DNA from: Streptomyces sp. NRRL WC-3605 | GTDB taxonomy: Bacteria > Actinomycetota > Actinomycetes > Streptomycetales > Streptomycetaceae | Length of the DNA: 64,000 nt | Direction of reading: 5' to 3' | Assembly: GCF_001509795.1 (NCBI RefSeq) | Contig: NZ_LLZN01000058.1 | Span: 1 to 64,000, forward strand | Shown: piece by piece, positions 53,149 to 62,501 of the stretch | Layout: each line of letters begins with the position of its first letter | Numbering within the stretch: the first letter of the stretch is position 1 | The notes under the pieces: model-generated | Told to the model about the DNA's origin: nothing | The model's input: the letters and a program-made list of their open reading frames with translations, nothing else | Database searches by the model: none | Position numbers and translations under genes: made by a program

Positions 53149-54180
53149 ATGACGCTCACCCGGGCACTGCGGGGCGTGCTGCCCCTGCGGCCCGCCGGAC
53201 TCCTGACGCGCCCGGCCGACACCCGGACGGCGCTCGCCCTCGCCGACTCGCTCGGCGCGGGGCACCCCCGAGGCGCCCGCCGGACCTTCTCCGACCTCCT
53301 CGTGTTCGAGCTCGACGGCGACCCGCCCGCCCTGGTGAAACACCCGCGCAGCGCGCGGGCGGTGGACTCCCTCACGGACGAGTGCGCCACCGTGCGGCGC
53401 CTCGCCGCGGACGAGCGTCTCGGCGACTGGCGGCGACTGCTCCCCGCCCTCGAACTGTGCCGCCTGGAGGGGCCGCGTCCCTCCCTCGTCGTGGAGAGCC
53501 GCCTCCCCGGCGTCCCCGCCGACACGCTGCTGCGCCGCTCCCCGCACCTGGGCCGCGCGGTCGCCCTGTCCGCGCTCGCCGAGATCCGCCGGCTGCACCG
53601 CGCCACCGGGCGCGGCGCCCGGGCGGCGGATTGGGGCGGCGACTGGGTCGACACCCGGGTGGCCGTGCTCGCCGACGAGATCCCCTGGTGCCGCCGGGGG
53701 CCGGGCGCGGCGGCCCTCGGCGCGCTGCGGGAGCGCCTGGCCCACGACCTCGCCGGCCGTCGGCTGCTCGTCGGATGGACCCACGGCGACTTCCACCCCG
53801 GCAACGTGCTGACGGACGGCGCCGGTGCGGTGCGCGGGCTGATCGACTGGGCGGGCGCCGACCCGGACGGCCCCTGCGTGCTCGACTGCCACACCTTCGT
53901 CCTCACCCTGCGGCACCAGCGGGAGCGCCGGCAGTTCGGGCACCTCGTCGCCGACGTCGTCCGAGCCGGCACCCTGCCGCCCGGGGACCGCCTGCTGCTC
54001 TCCGAGGCCGGCGCGCTCGGCCCGGACCCGCGCGGGCAGGTCGCGCTCACCCTGCTCACCTGGCTCTGGCACGTCGCCGGCAACGCCCGCAAGTCGGCCC
54101 GCTACGGCCGCAGCCACCGCTGGGTCGCCGACAACGTGGTGCCCGTGCTCGACGAGGTGGCAGCCCGCCCGGCGCCCTGA
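53149..54180 (+). CDS. APH-family phosphotransferase
   Basis: A 343-aa kinase-fold protein of the aminoglycoside phosphotransferase/choline kinase family. Brenner motif THGDFHPGNVL and metal-binding LIDWAGADPDGP are intact; the N-lobe has ALVKHPRS as the likely ATP lysine. Substrate unknown; many such proteins act on small metabolites or lipids, not drugs. It lies between DUF427 and a FemAB-like acetyltransferase gene, gaps 33 and 29 bp. Confidence 0.85.
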   Translation: MTLTRALRGVLPLRPAGLLTRPADTRTALALADSLGAGHPRGARRTFSDLLVFELDGDPPALVKHPRSARAVDSLTDECATVRRLAADERLGDWRRLLPALELCRLEGPRPSLVVESRLPGVPADTLLRRSPHLGRAVALSALAEIRRLHRATGRGARAADWGGDWVDTRVAVLADEIPWCRRGPGAAALGALRERLAHDLAGRRLLVGWTHGDFHPGNVLTDGAGAVRGLIDWAGADPDGPCVLDCHTFVLTLRHQRERRQFGHLVADVVRAGTLPPGDRLLLSEAGALGPDPRGQVALTLLTWLWHVAGNARKSARYGRSHRWVADNVVPVLDEVAARPAP

Positions 54181-54209
54181 CCACGACGTCCGTCCCCGAG
54201 GAGGCCGAC

Positions 54210-55277
54210 GTGCCCACCCACTCCGGCGTCCGTGCCGGCCCGGCCCGTATCATCACCCCCGTCCCCCGGGACGTCTGGTGGGAGGTGGCGGCACAGGACC
54301 CGCACTGCCGTGTCACGCAGACGCCCACCTGGCTCGACTGCCTGTGCGCCACCGGACACCACCGCGACGCCGGCCGGCTCTACGAGTTCGGCGACGGCAC
54401 CCGGATCGTGGTCCCGCTCGCCGGCCGGCACCGGCCCGGTCGGCTCGACGCGACGGAGTCCTGGCCGGCCGGATGGGGGATCGGCGGGCCCGTCGTGCAG
54501 GGGGACGCCGGACCGGAGAAGGCGCGGGCCGTCCTCCACGACCTCCTGCGGCGGCCCGCGCTCCGGGTGGGCCTGCGACTGCGCCCCGGCGACGGCGAGT
54601 TGTGGGCGGCGGCGGCCCCCGCGGCGTTCCGCGTCGAGCCGCGGACGACCCAGGTGGTGGACCTCGCCGGCGGGATCGAGGCCGTACGGCGGGGCTACCA
54701 CACGCAGGTGCGGCGGGACGTGCGCCGGGCCGAGCGTACGGACGTCGAGGTGGAGGTGGACCGCACCGGCCGCCTCGCGCCCGTGTTCTACGGCCTGTAC
54801 GAGAAGTCGATCGAACGCTGGGCCGGCCGGCAGCACGAACCACTGGCGCTGGCCCGGCTGCGCAGACGGCACGACTTCCCCAGCAGCCGGCTCGACACCG
54901 TCGCCGAACGGTTCGGGGAGTCCTGCGCCATCTGGGTGGCCTGGTACCAGGGGATGCCCTGCGCGTCGATCGTCGTACTGCGGCACGCCGGGCACGCCAA
55001 GTACTGGCGGGGCGCCATGGACCGCGAGCTCGCCCACCCCTGCCGCGCCAACGCCCTGCTGCACCACCTGGCGATCGAGGAGGCGTGCGCGGCGGGCTGC
55101 GACCGGTACGACATGGGCGACTCCGCACCCGGGTCCTCGCTGGCCCGCTACAAGGCGAACTTCGGGGCGCGGAGCCTCGCCACCCCCCTCTGCTTCCGGG
55201 AGCGGCTGCCGCTCTCCGCCGCCGAGCACGCGCTGCGGGAGACCGCGAAACGGGTCATCCGCTTCCAGGACGCCTGA
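54210..55277 (+). CDS. FemAB/BioF2-like acyltransferase (GNAT fold)
   Basis: A 355-aa protein of the acetyltransferase_6 (FemAB-like) type: RRGYHTQVRRDVRRAERTDV, then FYGLYEKSIERWAGR, KYWRGAMDRELAHPCRANAL and DRYDMGDSAPGSSLARYKAN. Relatives add acyl or aminoacyl groups to peptidoglycan or exopolysaccharide precursors, which fits the neighbouring polysaccharide locus. GTG at 54210 follows GAGGAGG. Convergent with the phosphoesterase gene. Confidence 0.82.
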   Translation: MPTHSGVRAGPARIITPVPRDVWWEVAAQDPHCRVTQTPTWLDCLCATGHHRDAGRLYEFGDGTRIVVPLAGRHRPGRLDATESWPAGWGIGGPVVQGDAGPEKARAVLHDLLRRPALRVGLRLRPGDGELWAAAAPAAFRVEPRTTQVVDLAGGIEAVRRGYHTQVRRDVRRAERTDVEVEVDRTGRLAPVFYGLYEKSIERWAGRQHEPLALARLRRRHDFPSSRLDTVAERFGESCAIWVAWYQGMPCASIVVLRHAGHAKYWRGAMDRELAHPCRANALLHHLAIEEACAAGCDRYDMGDSAPGSSLARYKANFGARSLATPLCFRERLPLSAAEHALRETAKRVIRFQDA

Positions 55278-55293
55278 CACGCCGTCGCGGGCG

Positions 55294-56178
55294 TCAGTCC
55301 TTCCAGATGTCGAGGGGCTTCGCGTCGGCGCTGTGCCCGAGCGGTTCGAGGCCGTAGGCGTCCAGGAGGGTACGCAACAGGCCGTACAGGTTGTTCGGCT
55401 GGTCGTGGTCGCCGGGGCGGACCGGCTCGCCGGCCACGACCGTCGGGATGTGGTTGTCCTCGTCGCCGCCGCCCTCGTCCTCGTCCCAGGTGACGACGAG
55501 CAGGCTGTTGTGGGTCATCGCCCAGCGGGCGTAGTCCCCGAGGTTGTCCCGCAGCCAGGTGTCGGCCCGGCGGACGCTCCCGTCGTGCATGTCGTTGTCG
55601 AGGTTCGGCACCACGAAGGACACCGTCGGCAGCTCGGAGTAGTCCTCCGGGAAGTCCGTGAAGGGCCGGTTGACGGACGCCGGCAGGCTGGTGAAGTTCA
55701 CCCAGGGGTTGTGCCGGCGCACGTACGCGCCGCTGACGCAGCCCCGGTAGCCCACCCTCGGCAGGTCCTCCGCGTAGCCCACGAAGGTCAGTCCGGCCTG
55801 GAGCAGCTCGGAGCCGAGGCTGCGGCCCGGGACGTCGTGCGGGCAGTCGTTGTCCGTGACGCCCTGGGTGGAGCCCGAGAACAGGGCGATGTAGTTCGGC
55901 TGGCTCGGGTACGTGATGGCGAAGAACTGGGTGAGGTTGGCGCCCGTGCGGGCCAGTTCGTTGAGATACGGCGCCTGCGACGAGCCGATGACGCTCTCGT
56001 AGTTGCGGTTCTCCTCGACGACCACCACCACGTGGTCCGGCCGGGGGACACCGCCGTCCTCGTCCCCGGAGCCACCGCAGCCCGCGGCCGGCCCCAGCAG
56101 GGCCAGCGCGGCGGCCCCGGCGAACAGCGTCCTCGTACGGCGGCCCGGCCGGACCGACGGCCTCACTCGTGGTCTCAC
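55294..56178 (-). CDS. lipoprotein phosphoesterase (acid phosphatase-like)
   Basis: A 294-aa exported phosphoesterase (PF04185-like). After an Arg-rich start, lipobox LGPAAGC anchors it; the metal/nucleophile region VVVVVEENRNYESVIGSS, TYPSQPNYIALFSGSTQG and VVTWDEDEGGGDEDNHIPT is typical of phospholipase C/acid phosphatases of this group. GTG at 56178 is chosen for a GGAAGGAG site. Divergent from the membrane glycosyltransferase-like gene. Confidence 0.87.
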   Translation of the reverse strand: MRPRVRPSVRPGRRTRTLFAGAAALALLGPAAGCGGSGDEDGGVPRPDHVVVVVEENRNYESVIGSSQAPYLNELARTGANLTQFFAITYPSQPNYIALFSGSTQGVTDNDCPHDVPGRSLGSELLQAGLTFVGYAEDLPRVGYRGCVSGAYVRRHNPWVNFTSLPASVNRPFTDFPEDYSELPTVSFVVPNLDNDMHDGSVRRADTWLRDNLGDYARWAMTHNSLLVVTWDEDEGGGDEDNHIPTVVAGEPVRPGDHDQPNNLYGLLRTLLDAYGLEPLGHSADAKPLDIWKD

Positions 56179-56342
56179 TGCGCTCCTTCCGGACGGGGGA
56201 CGACTGCGGTGAGGAAGGGCCGGCGTACCGCCCCGCGCACCCGGCCGTCGCACACTGCCGGGCTCATAAAACGGAACTATCCTGATTTCTAGCACCAATG
56301 CCTCGAACAGGCGGCGCGAGTCGCCGTGCGGGAGGCGACCCG

Positions 56343-58172
56343 ATGGGCAGGCGTTCGACGCTGACGAACGACCGGACGGCGCCGCATACCGGCGTCGAGG
56401 CGCGTCTGCCCGGTGCCTCCCAGCTCCCCCGAGCAGTGTCTTCACGCTCCAGGACGCTGCACTGGGCGGCCCGTGTCCCGCTGCCCCTCGCCCTCGCGCT
56501 GTGGCTGCTCTCGCTGCGCGGCGTCCGGCTGGACCGGATGGACGACCTGGGCCTGCTCCAGGTGCTCCCCGTCCTCTTCTGGGTCGCCCTCGGCCTGCTC
56601 GTCACGGGTTTCTGCGTGGCCCTGTCCGACCGGCGCACCCCCGGCGGCTGGTACGCGGCCTATGTGCTGGGGCTGATCGCCGTCCTGCACGCCACACCGT
56701 GCCTCCTGTATTCCACGCTCCGGTACGGCTGGGCGTGGAAACACGTCGCCGTCGTCGACGCGATGATCCGCAACGACGGCCGGGTGCCGGGCGCGGAACA
56801 ACTCGACGTCTACGACCAGTGGCCCGGCTTCTTCCACCTCAACGCCCTGGTGGTGCAGGCGACCGGACTGGAGTCCGCCCTCGGGTACGCCGTGTGGACC
56901 CCGCCGGTCCTCAACGCCCTGCTGCTCGCCCCCCTGCTGCTGGCCTACCGTGCGGTGACGCGGGACCGGAGGCTGATCTGGGGCGCGGTCTGGGTCTACT
57001 ACTCCTGCTCCTGGGTGGGACAGGACTACTTCGCCCCGCAGGCGTTCGCGTTCCTGCTCTTCGTGACGGTGATCGCGCTGGTCCTGCGGCAGCTGCCGAC
57101 GGCCGCCGCCAGATCCGGGCGACCCGCCATCGCGGGCTGGCCCGTCGGCCGGCTCGCGGCCGTCGTACTGATCCAGGCCGCGATCATCTGTTCCCATCCG
57201 CTGACCCCGCTGATGCTGGTCACCGCCCTGGCGGCGCTGTCGATCCCCCGCCGCAACCGGCGGGTGGCGCTCCCGGTGCTCGGCTCTGCCACGCTGCTCA
57301 CCGTCCTGTGGGACACCACCGTCGCGCGGCCGTATGTCTTCGGCCACATCGGCGAGTTCGTGAACGCGCTGACCGAGCCGGACTCCAACGTGGCCTCCGG
57401 GCTGGCCGCCCTGGGCGACGCCGCGCCGGGACAGATCCTGGTGTCCTGGATCGACCGGGGCCTGTCCGCCGCCGTCTTCCTGCTGGCCGCCGTCGCCTTC
57501 GCCGCCCGCCCCTGGACCCGCCGCACAGGCATGCCGCTGCTCGTCCTGGCCCCGCTGCCCGTCCTGGCGGCCAACGCCTACGGCGGCGAGATGATCTTCC
57601 GGGCCTTCCTGTTCGCGCTGCCCGCCGCCGCCTTCATGGTGGCCGCCCTGCTGTTCCGCTGGGACCGGCGCCCCCGGCTGCGGGCACTCGCCGTCTGGCC
57701 CGTGCTGCTGGCCATGGTCGGCGGGCTGCTGTTCGGCTACTACGGCAAGGAGTCGGCGAACCGCTTCACCGAGGACGAGGTGGCGGCGGCCCGCTTCATC
57801 ACGGCGACCACCCCACCCGGATCGCTGATCGTCACGCTCACCTCGGACGTCCCCGGCCTCGACACGAACTACGACCTCCACCCCCGCATCCAGCTCAACG
57901 AGCAGGACACCGCGGACATGAGACGGGTGGCCGACAACCCCCTGCGGGGACTGGAGCCGTTCATCGAGGGCGCGACCGTGCGCGAACCCGCGTACATCCT
58001 GCTGAGCCGCGCCCAGGAGGCCGAGCTGTACCTGACCGGGGCCCTGCCCGCCGACACGGTGCGGCGGCTCACCGGCCAGATGTCGGAGACCTGGGGCTTC
58101 GTGCCCGTCTACCGCAACGAGGACGCCGTGGTCTACCGGTACCAGAACCCGGACAACTGGGAGCAGCCATGA
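56343..58172 (+). CDS. polytopic membrane protein, GT-C-like
   Basis: A 609-aa protein with about 11-12 membrane helices and a C-terminal extracytoplasmic domain of about 120 residues. The first large loop contains WKHVAVVDAMIRNDGRVPGA and VYDQWPGFFHLNA, acidic residues that recall lipid-linked-sugar-dependent GT-C glycosyltransferases. No firm family. ATG at 56343 is taken for GGAGG 7 bp before it. It overlaps the next membrane gene by 4 bp. Confidence 0.75.
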   Translation: MGRRSTLTNDRTAPHTGVEARLPGASQLPRAVSSRSRTLHWAARVPLPLALALWLLSLRGVRLDRMDDLGLLQVLPVLFWVALGLLVTGFCVALSDRRTPGGWYAAYVLGLIAVLHATPCLLYSTLRYGWAWKHVAVVDAMIRNDGRVPGAEQLDVYDQWPGFFHLNALVVQATGLESALGYAVWTPPVLNALLLAPLLLAYRAVTRDRRLIWGAVWVYYSCSWVGQDYFAPQAFAFLLFVTVIALVLRQLPTAAARSGRPAIAGWPVGRLAAVVLIQAAIICSHPLTPLMLVTALAALSIPRRNRRVALPVLGSATLLTVLWDTTVARPYVFGHIGEFVNALTEPDSNVASGLAALGDAAPGQILVSWIDRGLSAAVFLLAAVAFAARPWTRRTGMPLLVLAPLPVLAANAYGGEMIFRAFLFALPAAAFMVAALLFRWDRRPRLRALAVWPVLLAMVGGLLFGYYGKESANRFTEDEVAAARFITATTPPGSLIVTLTSDVPGLDTNYDLHPRIQLNEQDTADMRRVADNPLRGLEPFIEGATVREPAYILLSRAQEAELYLTGALPADTVRRLTGQMSETWGFVPVYRNEDAVVYRYQNPDNWEQP

Positions 58173-58552
58173 CGGTGTTGCGCGCGCGGGCGGCGCGGAG
58201 CGTCGAGGGGCGCCGGGTCCGGCTCGCTCTCGCGCTCTCCGGGTGGGTCGCCGTCGCCGTGGCCGCCCTAGCGCCGGACGCGTCCGCCTTCCGGGTGCTC
58301 GTCACCACGGCGTTCCTGTTGCTGGGGCCCGGGGCGGCGGCCGTGCGCTGGACCCGGCTCACGTCGCGGTCCGACGCGGGATGGCCGGCGCTCCTGGAGA
58401 CCGGCCTGCTGACCCTCGTGCTGAGCGCGTGTCTGGCCGTGGTCGTCTCCGTGGCCCTGTACCTCATCGGTGGGTTCACGATGGTCCTGGCGCTCGTCGT
58501 CCTGGCGGCCGTCACGTCCGTCCTGGCGCTGCTGCCCGGGGAACGGCGGTAG
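58169..58552 (+). CDS. small membrane protein of the polysaccharide locus
   Basis: A 127-aa protein with four probable membrane helices (about residues 20-35, 40-60, 78-98 and 102-122). ATGA overlap with the upstream GT-C-like gene and a 4-bp gap to the GH16 gene make a tight three-gene unit. No family recognised; it may be a subunit of the large membrane protein. Confidence 0.8.
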   Translation: MTVLRARAARSVEGRRVRLALALSGWVAVAVAALAPDASAFRVLVTTAFLLLGPGAAAVRWTRLTSRSDAGWPALLETGLLTLVLSACLAVVVSVALYLIGGFTMVLALVVLAAVTSVLALLPGERR

Positions 58553-58556
58553 GGCT

Positions 58557-59369
58557 GTGGGACCCCGCCGTCTGTGGACCGCCCTGGCCGCCCTGGGACT
58601 GCTGTTCGCGGCGGCCTGCGGCACCGACGGGGCCCCGGCGGCGGAATCGCCCGTGCCGAGCGGCTGGAAGCTCGTGCTGCGCGAGGAGTTCGACGGCACA
58701 CGGCTCGACACGGACCGGTGGGCCACCTGCTACGACTGGAACAAGGACGGCTGCACCAACGCGGGCAACGCCGAGGAACAGTGGTACCTGCCCCAGCAGG
58801 TGAGCGTGGGGGACGGCGCGCTGACGCTGACCGCGCAGCGGCGCACCACCCGGGGCAGCGACGGCACCACCTACCCCTGGCGGTCCGGCATGATCTCGAC
58901 CGGCCGTGACGACTGGTACGGCGACCCCCGCGAGACCTTCACCTACGGCTACTTCGAGGCAGCCGTCCGCATCCCCCGGGAGGCGGGCATGTTCCCGGCG
59001 TTCTGGCTGATGCCCGCGTCCCGGTTCACGCCGCCCGAACTGGACGTCATGGAGTTCCTCGGCACCACCCGGGAGGTCTCCATGTACACGCACTGGAAGG
59101 GCCCGGAGGCCGACGAACGGGCGAAGGGCACCTTCGGACCCGTCGACTTCCCCGACCGCTACCACGAGTTCGGGCTGCTGTGGACCTCGGACGAGCTGAG
59201 CTGGTACGTGGACGGTGTGCGGCGGTTCCGGGTGACCGAACCGGAGCGGATCCCGCACGTCCCCATGGAGGTCCTGCTCAACCTGGCGGTGGGGGTCCCC
59301 GCCTCGCCGCCGTCCTCCGTCGACGAGGCCCGGATGACGGTGGACCGGGTCCGCGTCTGGCAGCCGTGA
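58557..59369 (+). CDS. GH16 family lipoprotein
   Basis: A 270-aa beta-jelly-roll glycoside hydrolase. Lipobox LFAAAC puts it on the outer membrane face; the catalytic ExDxxE motif is intact in PPELDVMEFLG, with EEFDGTRLDTDRW at the N-terminus and MFPAFWLMPASRF before it. GH16 enzymes cut or transglycosylate beta-glucans and galactans, so it may trim or attach the polymer made by this locus. GTG at 58557. Convergent with the deacetylase gene (9 bp between stops). Confidence 0.92.
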   Translation: MGPRRLWTALAALGLLFAAACGTDGAPAAESPVPSGWKLVLREEFDGTRLDTDRWATCYDWNKDGCTNAGNAEEQWYLPQQVSVGDGALTLTAQRRTTRGSDGTTYPWRSGMISTGRDDWYGDPRETFTYGYFEAAVRIPREAGMFPAFWLMPASRFTPPELDVMEFLGTTREVSMYTHWKGPEADERAKGTFGPVDFPDRYHEFGLLWTSDELSWYVDGVRRFRVTEPERIPHVPMEVLLNLAVGVPASPPSSVDEARMTVDRVRVWQP

Positions 59370-59378
59370 CCGGCCGGC

Positions 59379-60197
59379 TCAGGGCGGTACCGCGGAGCGG
59401 GGCAGCGCCGGGTAGGGGCGGCCGACGCCCGCCCGCAACCGCCGGTAGGCACGCCAGGCCCGGGTCCGCGGCCGCTCCGGGAACGGGGCCACCGGCGCTC
59501 CCGCACCCCGCGCCCAGGTCCGGAACCGCTCCCGACCGGTGTCGGCGCGCACCATCAGCCGGGCGATGCGCATCGGTTCGTCCGCGGCCGAGCTGAAGCC
59601 GTGCCGGACGGCGGTCGCCGACGTCCAGCCCGCCTCCCGCACCAGCTCCCGGACGGGGCGGCTGGAGTAGCCGTGCGGATAGGCGAAGGCGTCGACGCGA
59701 TGGCCCAGTTCGTCCTGGAGCCGGGCCTTGCAGCCCTCGATCTCGGCGCGGGCCCGGTGCCGGGGCAGCACGTCCAGCTGGGGATGCGTGCGGGTGTGCC
59801 CGCCGATCTCGACACCCGCCGCGTCCAGTTCGCGCAGCTCCCGCCAGGTCAGCATGGCGGCGGGCGGGAACGCGCCGGGCACCGGTGTGCCGAGCGCGTC
59901 GGTGACGACGTACAGGGTCGCGGGCAGGTTCCGCGCGGCGAGCAGCGGGGCCACGGCGGTACGGAAGTCGGCGAAGCCGTCGTCGAAGGTCAGCACGGCG
60001 GGCCGGGGCGGCAGGGGCGGCCCGCCGCGCAGCGCCGACACGAGGCTGCGCAGGGGGACCACGGTCAGCCCCGCGTCCGCGAGCAGCCGCACCTGCTCGG
60101 CGAAGGCGTCGGGGCGCACGGTGAACGGGGCGATCCACGACGGGGGGTCGGCGCACACCGAGTGGTACACGAAGACGGGGACGGGAGGGCACGGCAC
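59379..60197 (-). CDS. polysaccharide deacetylase (NodB-type)
   Basis: A 272-aa CE4 enzyme. Motif 1 TFDDGFADF carries the catalytic Asp and metal Asp; motif 2 IGGHTRTHPQL carries both metal His; later AFAYPHGYSS is motif 3. It has no signal peptide despite acting normally on surface polymers such as chitooligosaccharide or poly-GlcNAc, so export or an intracellular precursor substrate is open. GTG start at 60197, 6 bp after the GT2 stop. Confidence 0.9.
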   Translation of the reverse strand: MPCPPVPVFVYHSVCADPPSWIAPFTVRPDAFAEQVRLLADAGLTVVPLRSLVSALRGGPPLPPRPAVLTFDDGFADFRTAVAPLLAARNLPATLYVVTDALGTPVPGAFPPAAMLTWRELRELDAAGVEIGGHTRTHPQLDVLPRHRARAEIEGCKARLQDELGHRVDAFAYPHGYSSRPVRELVREAGWTSATAVRHGFSSAADEPMRIARLMVRADTGRERFRTWARGAGAPVAPFPERPRTRAWRAYRRLRAGVGRPYPALPRSAVPP

Positions 60198-60203
60198 ACC
60201 GGA

Positions 60204-61130
60204 TCACCTGGCCAGGGGAGCCCGCACCGTACCCACGGCGTACCCGGCGGCGGTGGCGCCGACGCCCAGTGACAGGGCGGCGACCGTGCGCGCCGGCGCC
60301 GGGCGGCCCGGGCGCAGCGCCTGGCGGACGGCACGAGGGATGGTCGAGCGCAGGTACGCGCGCTCGCTGGACAGCGCGGTCACTCCGGCGCTGTGCCGGG
60401 CGACCACGGCCTTGGACAGCCCCTCGGCGTAGCAGCGTGAGCGGTAGTACGACCAACTGGCGCGCCGGGCGGGCACCTTGTGGCGGACGGCCGCCGTGGG
60501 GTCGTAGAGCAGCACCGCACCCGGGTCGCGGCCGGTGATCCGCAGGCACAGTTCCGTCTCCTCGCAGCCCAGCGGACGCGTGCCGACCCGTCCGAGGTCG
60601 GTGCGGAAGCCGCCCGCGGCGAGCAACCGCTCCCTGCGGAAGGACATGTTGGCCCCGATGAAGTTCCGCACCGGCGCGGCCTCCTGGGGCAGTCCGCGGT
60701 ACGAGCACCCCACCACCCAGTCGAACTCGGGCGGGAACCAGGCCGGGCGCCCGGACTGCCACCACGGCACGACCAGCCCGCCCACGCCGGCCACCCGGGG
60801 GTCGTCGTAGCGGCTCAGCAGCCGTTCCGTCCAGGAGGGTTCGGCGACGGCGTCGTCGTCCAGGAAGGCCACCACGTCCGACACGGCGGTCCGCACCCCG
60901 GTGTTGCGCGCTCCGGACAGGCCCCGGCGCTCCCGGTTGGCGACGACACGGGCCGTGGTCAGCCGCTCGGTTGCGCGCCGGTGGAGGGCGGGACAGTGGT
61001 CGATCACCAGCACGATCTCGTCGGGCGGACGCCGCTGGGACTCCAACGAGGCCAGCGCGGCCCGGAGGTCGTCCCAGCGGTCGAGCGTGTACGCGCACAC
61101 GACGACGGAGAGGCTCGGGGCGGTGTTCAT
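60204..61130 (-). CDS. glycosyltransferase family 2
   Basis: A 308-aa GT-A fold transferase: SLSVVVCAYTLDRWDDLRAA, DxD-type DDDAV in VVAFLDDDAVAEPSW, then FIGANMSFRRERLLAAGGF and CEETELCLR. A C-terminal hydrophobic patch could associate with membrane. Sugar unknown. Starts in the stop of the flippase (ATGA). Confidence 0.92.
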   Translation of the reverse strand: MNTAPSLSVVVCAYTLDRWDDLRAALASLESQRRPPDEIVLVIDHCPALHRRATERLTTARVVANRERRGLSGARNTGVRTAVSDVVAFLDDDAVAEPSWTERLLSRYDDPRVAGVGGLVVPWWQSGRPAWFPPEFDWVVGCSYRGLPQEAAPVRNFIGANMSFRRERLLAAGGFRTDLGRVGTRPLGCEETELCLRITGRDPGAVLLYDPTAAVRHKVPARRASWSYYRSRCYAEGLSKAVVARHSAGVTALSSERAYLRSTIPRAVRQALRPGRPAPARTVAALSLGVGATAAGYAVGTVRAPLAR

Positions 61131-62491
61131 GAGGTACTCCCGGAGGTGGGCACCAGCCAGCGGGACCGGAGCAGCAGCAGCGGCGCCGCGACCAGGCACT
61201 CGGCGAGGAGCCAGGCGACACCGGCTCCCGTCACGCCGAGCACGGGGAGCAGCACCCGTGACAGCCCCAGCACCAGGACGCACAGGGCGACCTGCAGTCC
61301 GACCACGAGACGCATCCGGCGGCGGGCGCGCAGCACGTCGACGGCCACGCTGAACACCAGGTTCGGCAGCGCGGCCAGCGCCAGCAGACGCAGCACGGTG
61401 GTGGCGTGCTCGGCGTAGCCCGGCCCGAACAGGGCGAGGATCCACGGGGCGCCCGCCACGATCACGAGGACCCCGGCCGCCAGCAGCGTCCCGGAGTGGC
61501 GCAGCACCCGCAGCCCGTGCTCGACGAGCCGTTCGGGCCGGCGCACGACCTCGACGACGAGGGAGCTCCCCATGTTGCGCACCACGAGGAACAGCACGTA
61601 GCCGATGATCCAGGCGAGCGAGAAGTAGGCGCTCTGGTCCGGGCCCAGGGTGTTGAGCACGAGCAGCGGCACCAGGGTGTAGGCGGCCATGCGGAACAGC
61701 GAACCGCTGTAGTCGGCGGCGGCGTAGCGCAGCAGCCGCGGCGGGCGGGCCGATCCGGGGGCGTCCCGTTCGTGGCTCGGCACCGCCCGCCGCAGCAGCA
61801 GGTAGTTGGCCACCAGCAGGGACACGAACAGGGCGCCCGCCCACGACATGAGGATGCCGGAGCGCACCGCCAGGAACGCCCCGGCGGCCAGCAGGAGGAT
61901 CTTGGCCGCGGCGAAGACGAGATTCTCCGCGATCACCCAGCCGGGCCGGCGCAGCGCGGTGAGGGCGCCGTCCTGGAGGACGAAGACCGTGTAGGCGGCG
62001 GTCGCCGCGACGAAGCAGGCACCCAGCGCCGGATGGCGCAGGAAGCCGAGGTCGGGGGCGAGGAGGGGGACGAGGGCGACGAAGACGGCGGCGACCACGG
62101 CGCTCCAGGCGGCGCTCACCGCGTAACTGGCGAGCAGCAGCCTGCGCGTGTGGCGGCCCGAGCACGGCAGGAAGCGGATGAGGAAGTCGTTGAGGTTGAG
62201 CTGGCCGATGTTGGCCAGCAGCAGGGAGGCGGAGAGCGCGGAGTAGCTGAGCCCCACGTCCTCGTCGTCGTACCAGTGCGTGGCGAACAGCCAGAAGACG
62301 GAGCCCACTCCGGCGTTCACCAGCGAACCGATGGCCAGCAGATGGCCGTTGCGCACCAGCGGCTCGCTCGGCAGCACCCGGGCCACCCCGGCGCGCACCG
62401 CCGTCACGGCCGAGCGGCGGCCGCCCTGCCCGACGGCGCCCGCCGGGGCGCCGGTGCGTCCCGTCTGGCCGAGGTCGCGTGGGGCGTACAC
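61127..62491 (-). CDS. Wzx-like polysaccharide flippase (MATE/MOP superfamily)
   Basis: A 454-aa protein with 12-14 membrane helices of the polysaccharide-biosynthesis/MVF type (GHLLAIGSLVNAGVGSVFWL and LLANIGQLNLNDFLIRFLPC early on). It would flip undecaprenyl-linked oligosaccharides. The gene is between two GT2 genes with 10-bp gap and 4-bp overlap, in the same operon. Confidence 0.87.
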   Translation of the reverse strand: MYAPRDLGQTGRTGAPAGAVGQGGRRSAVTAVRAGVARVLPSEPLVRNGHLLAIGSLVNAGVGSVFWLFATHWYDDEDVGLSYSALSASLLLANIGQLNLNDFLIRFLPCSGRHTRRLLLASYAVSAAWSAVVAAVFVALVPLLAPDLGFLRHPALGACFVAATAAYTVFVLQDGALTALRRPGWVIAENLVFAAAKILLLAAGAFLAVRSGILMSWAGALFVSLLVANYLLLRRAVPSHERDAPGSARPPRLLRYAAADYSGSLFRMAAYTLVPLLVLNTLGPDQSAYFSLAWIIGYVLFLVVRNMGSSLVVEVVRRPERLVEHGLRVLRHSGTLLAAGVLVIVAGAPWILALFGPGYAEHATTVLRLLALAALPNLVFSVAVDVLRARRRMRLVVGLQVALCVLVLGLSRVLLPVLGVTGAGVAWLLAECLVAAPLLLLRSRWLVPTSGSTS

Positions 62492-62501
62492 GGCCCGCTC
62501 C

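Noticed and set aside
53149..54180. Aminoglycoside resistance gene
   Set aside because: APH-type motifs are present but the family is broad and the neighbours are not resistance genes; substrate left open.
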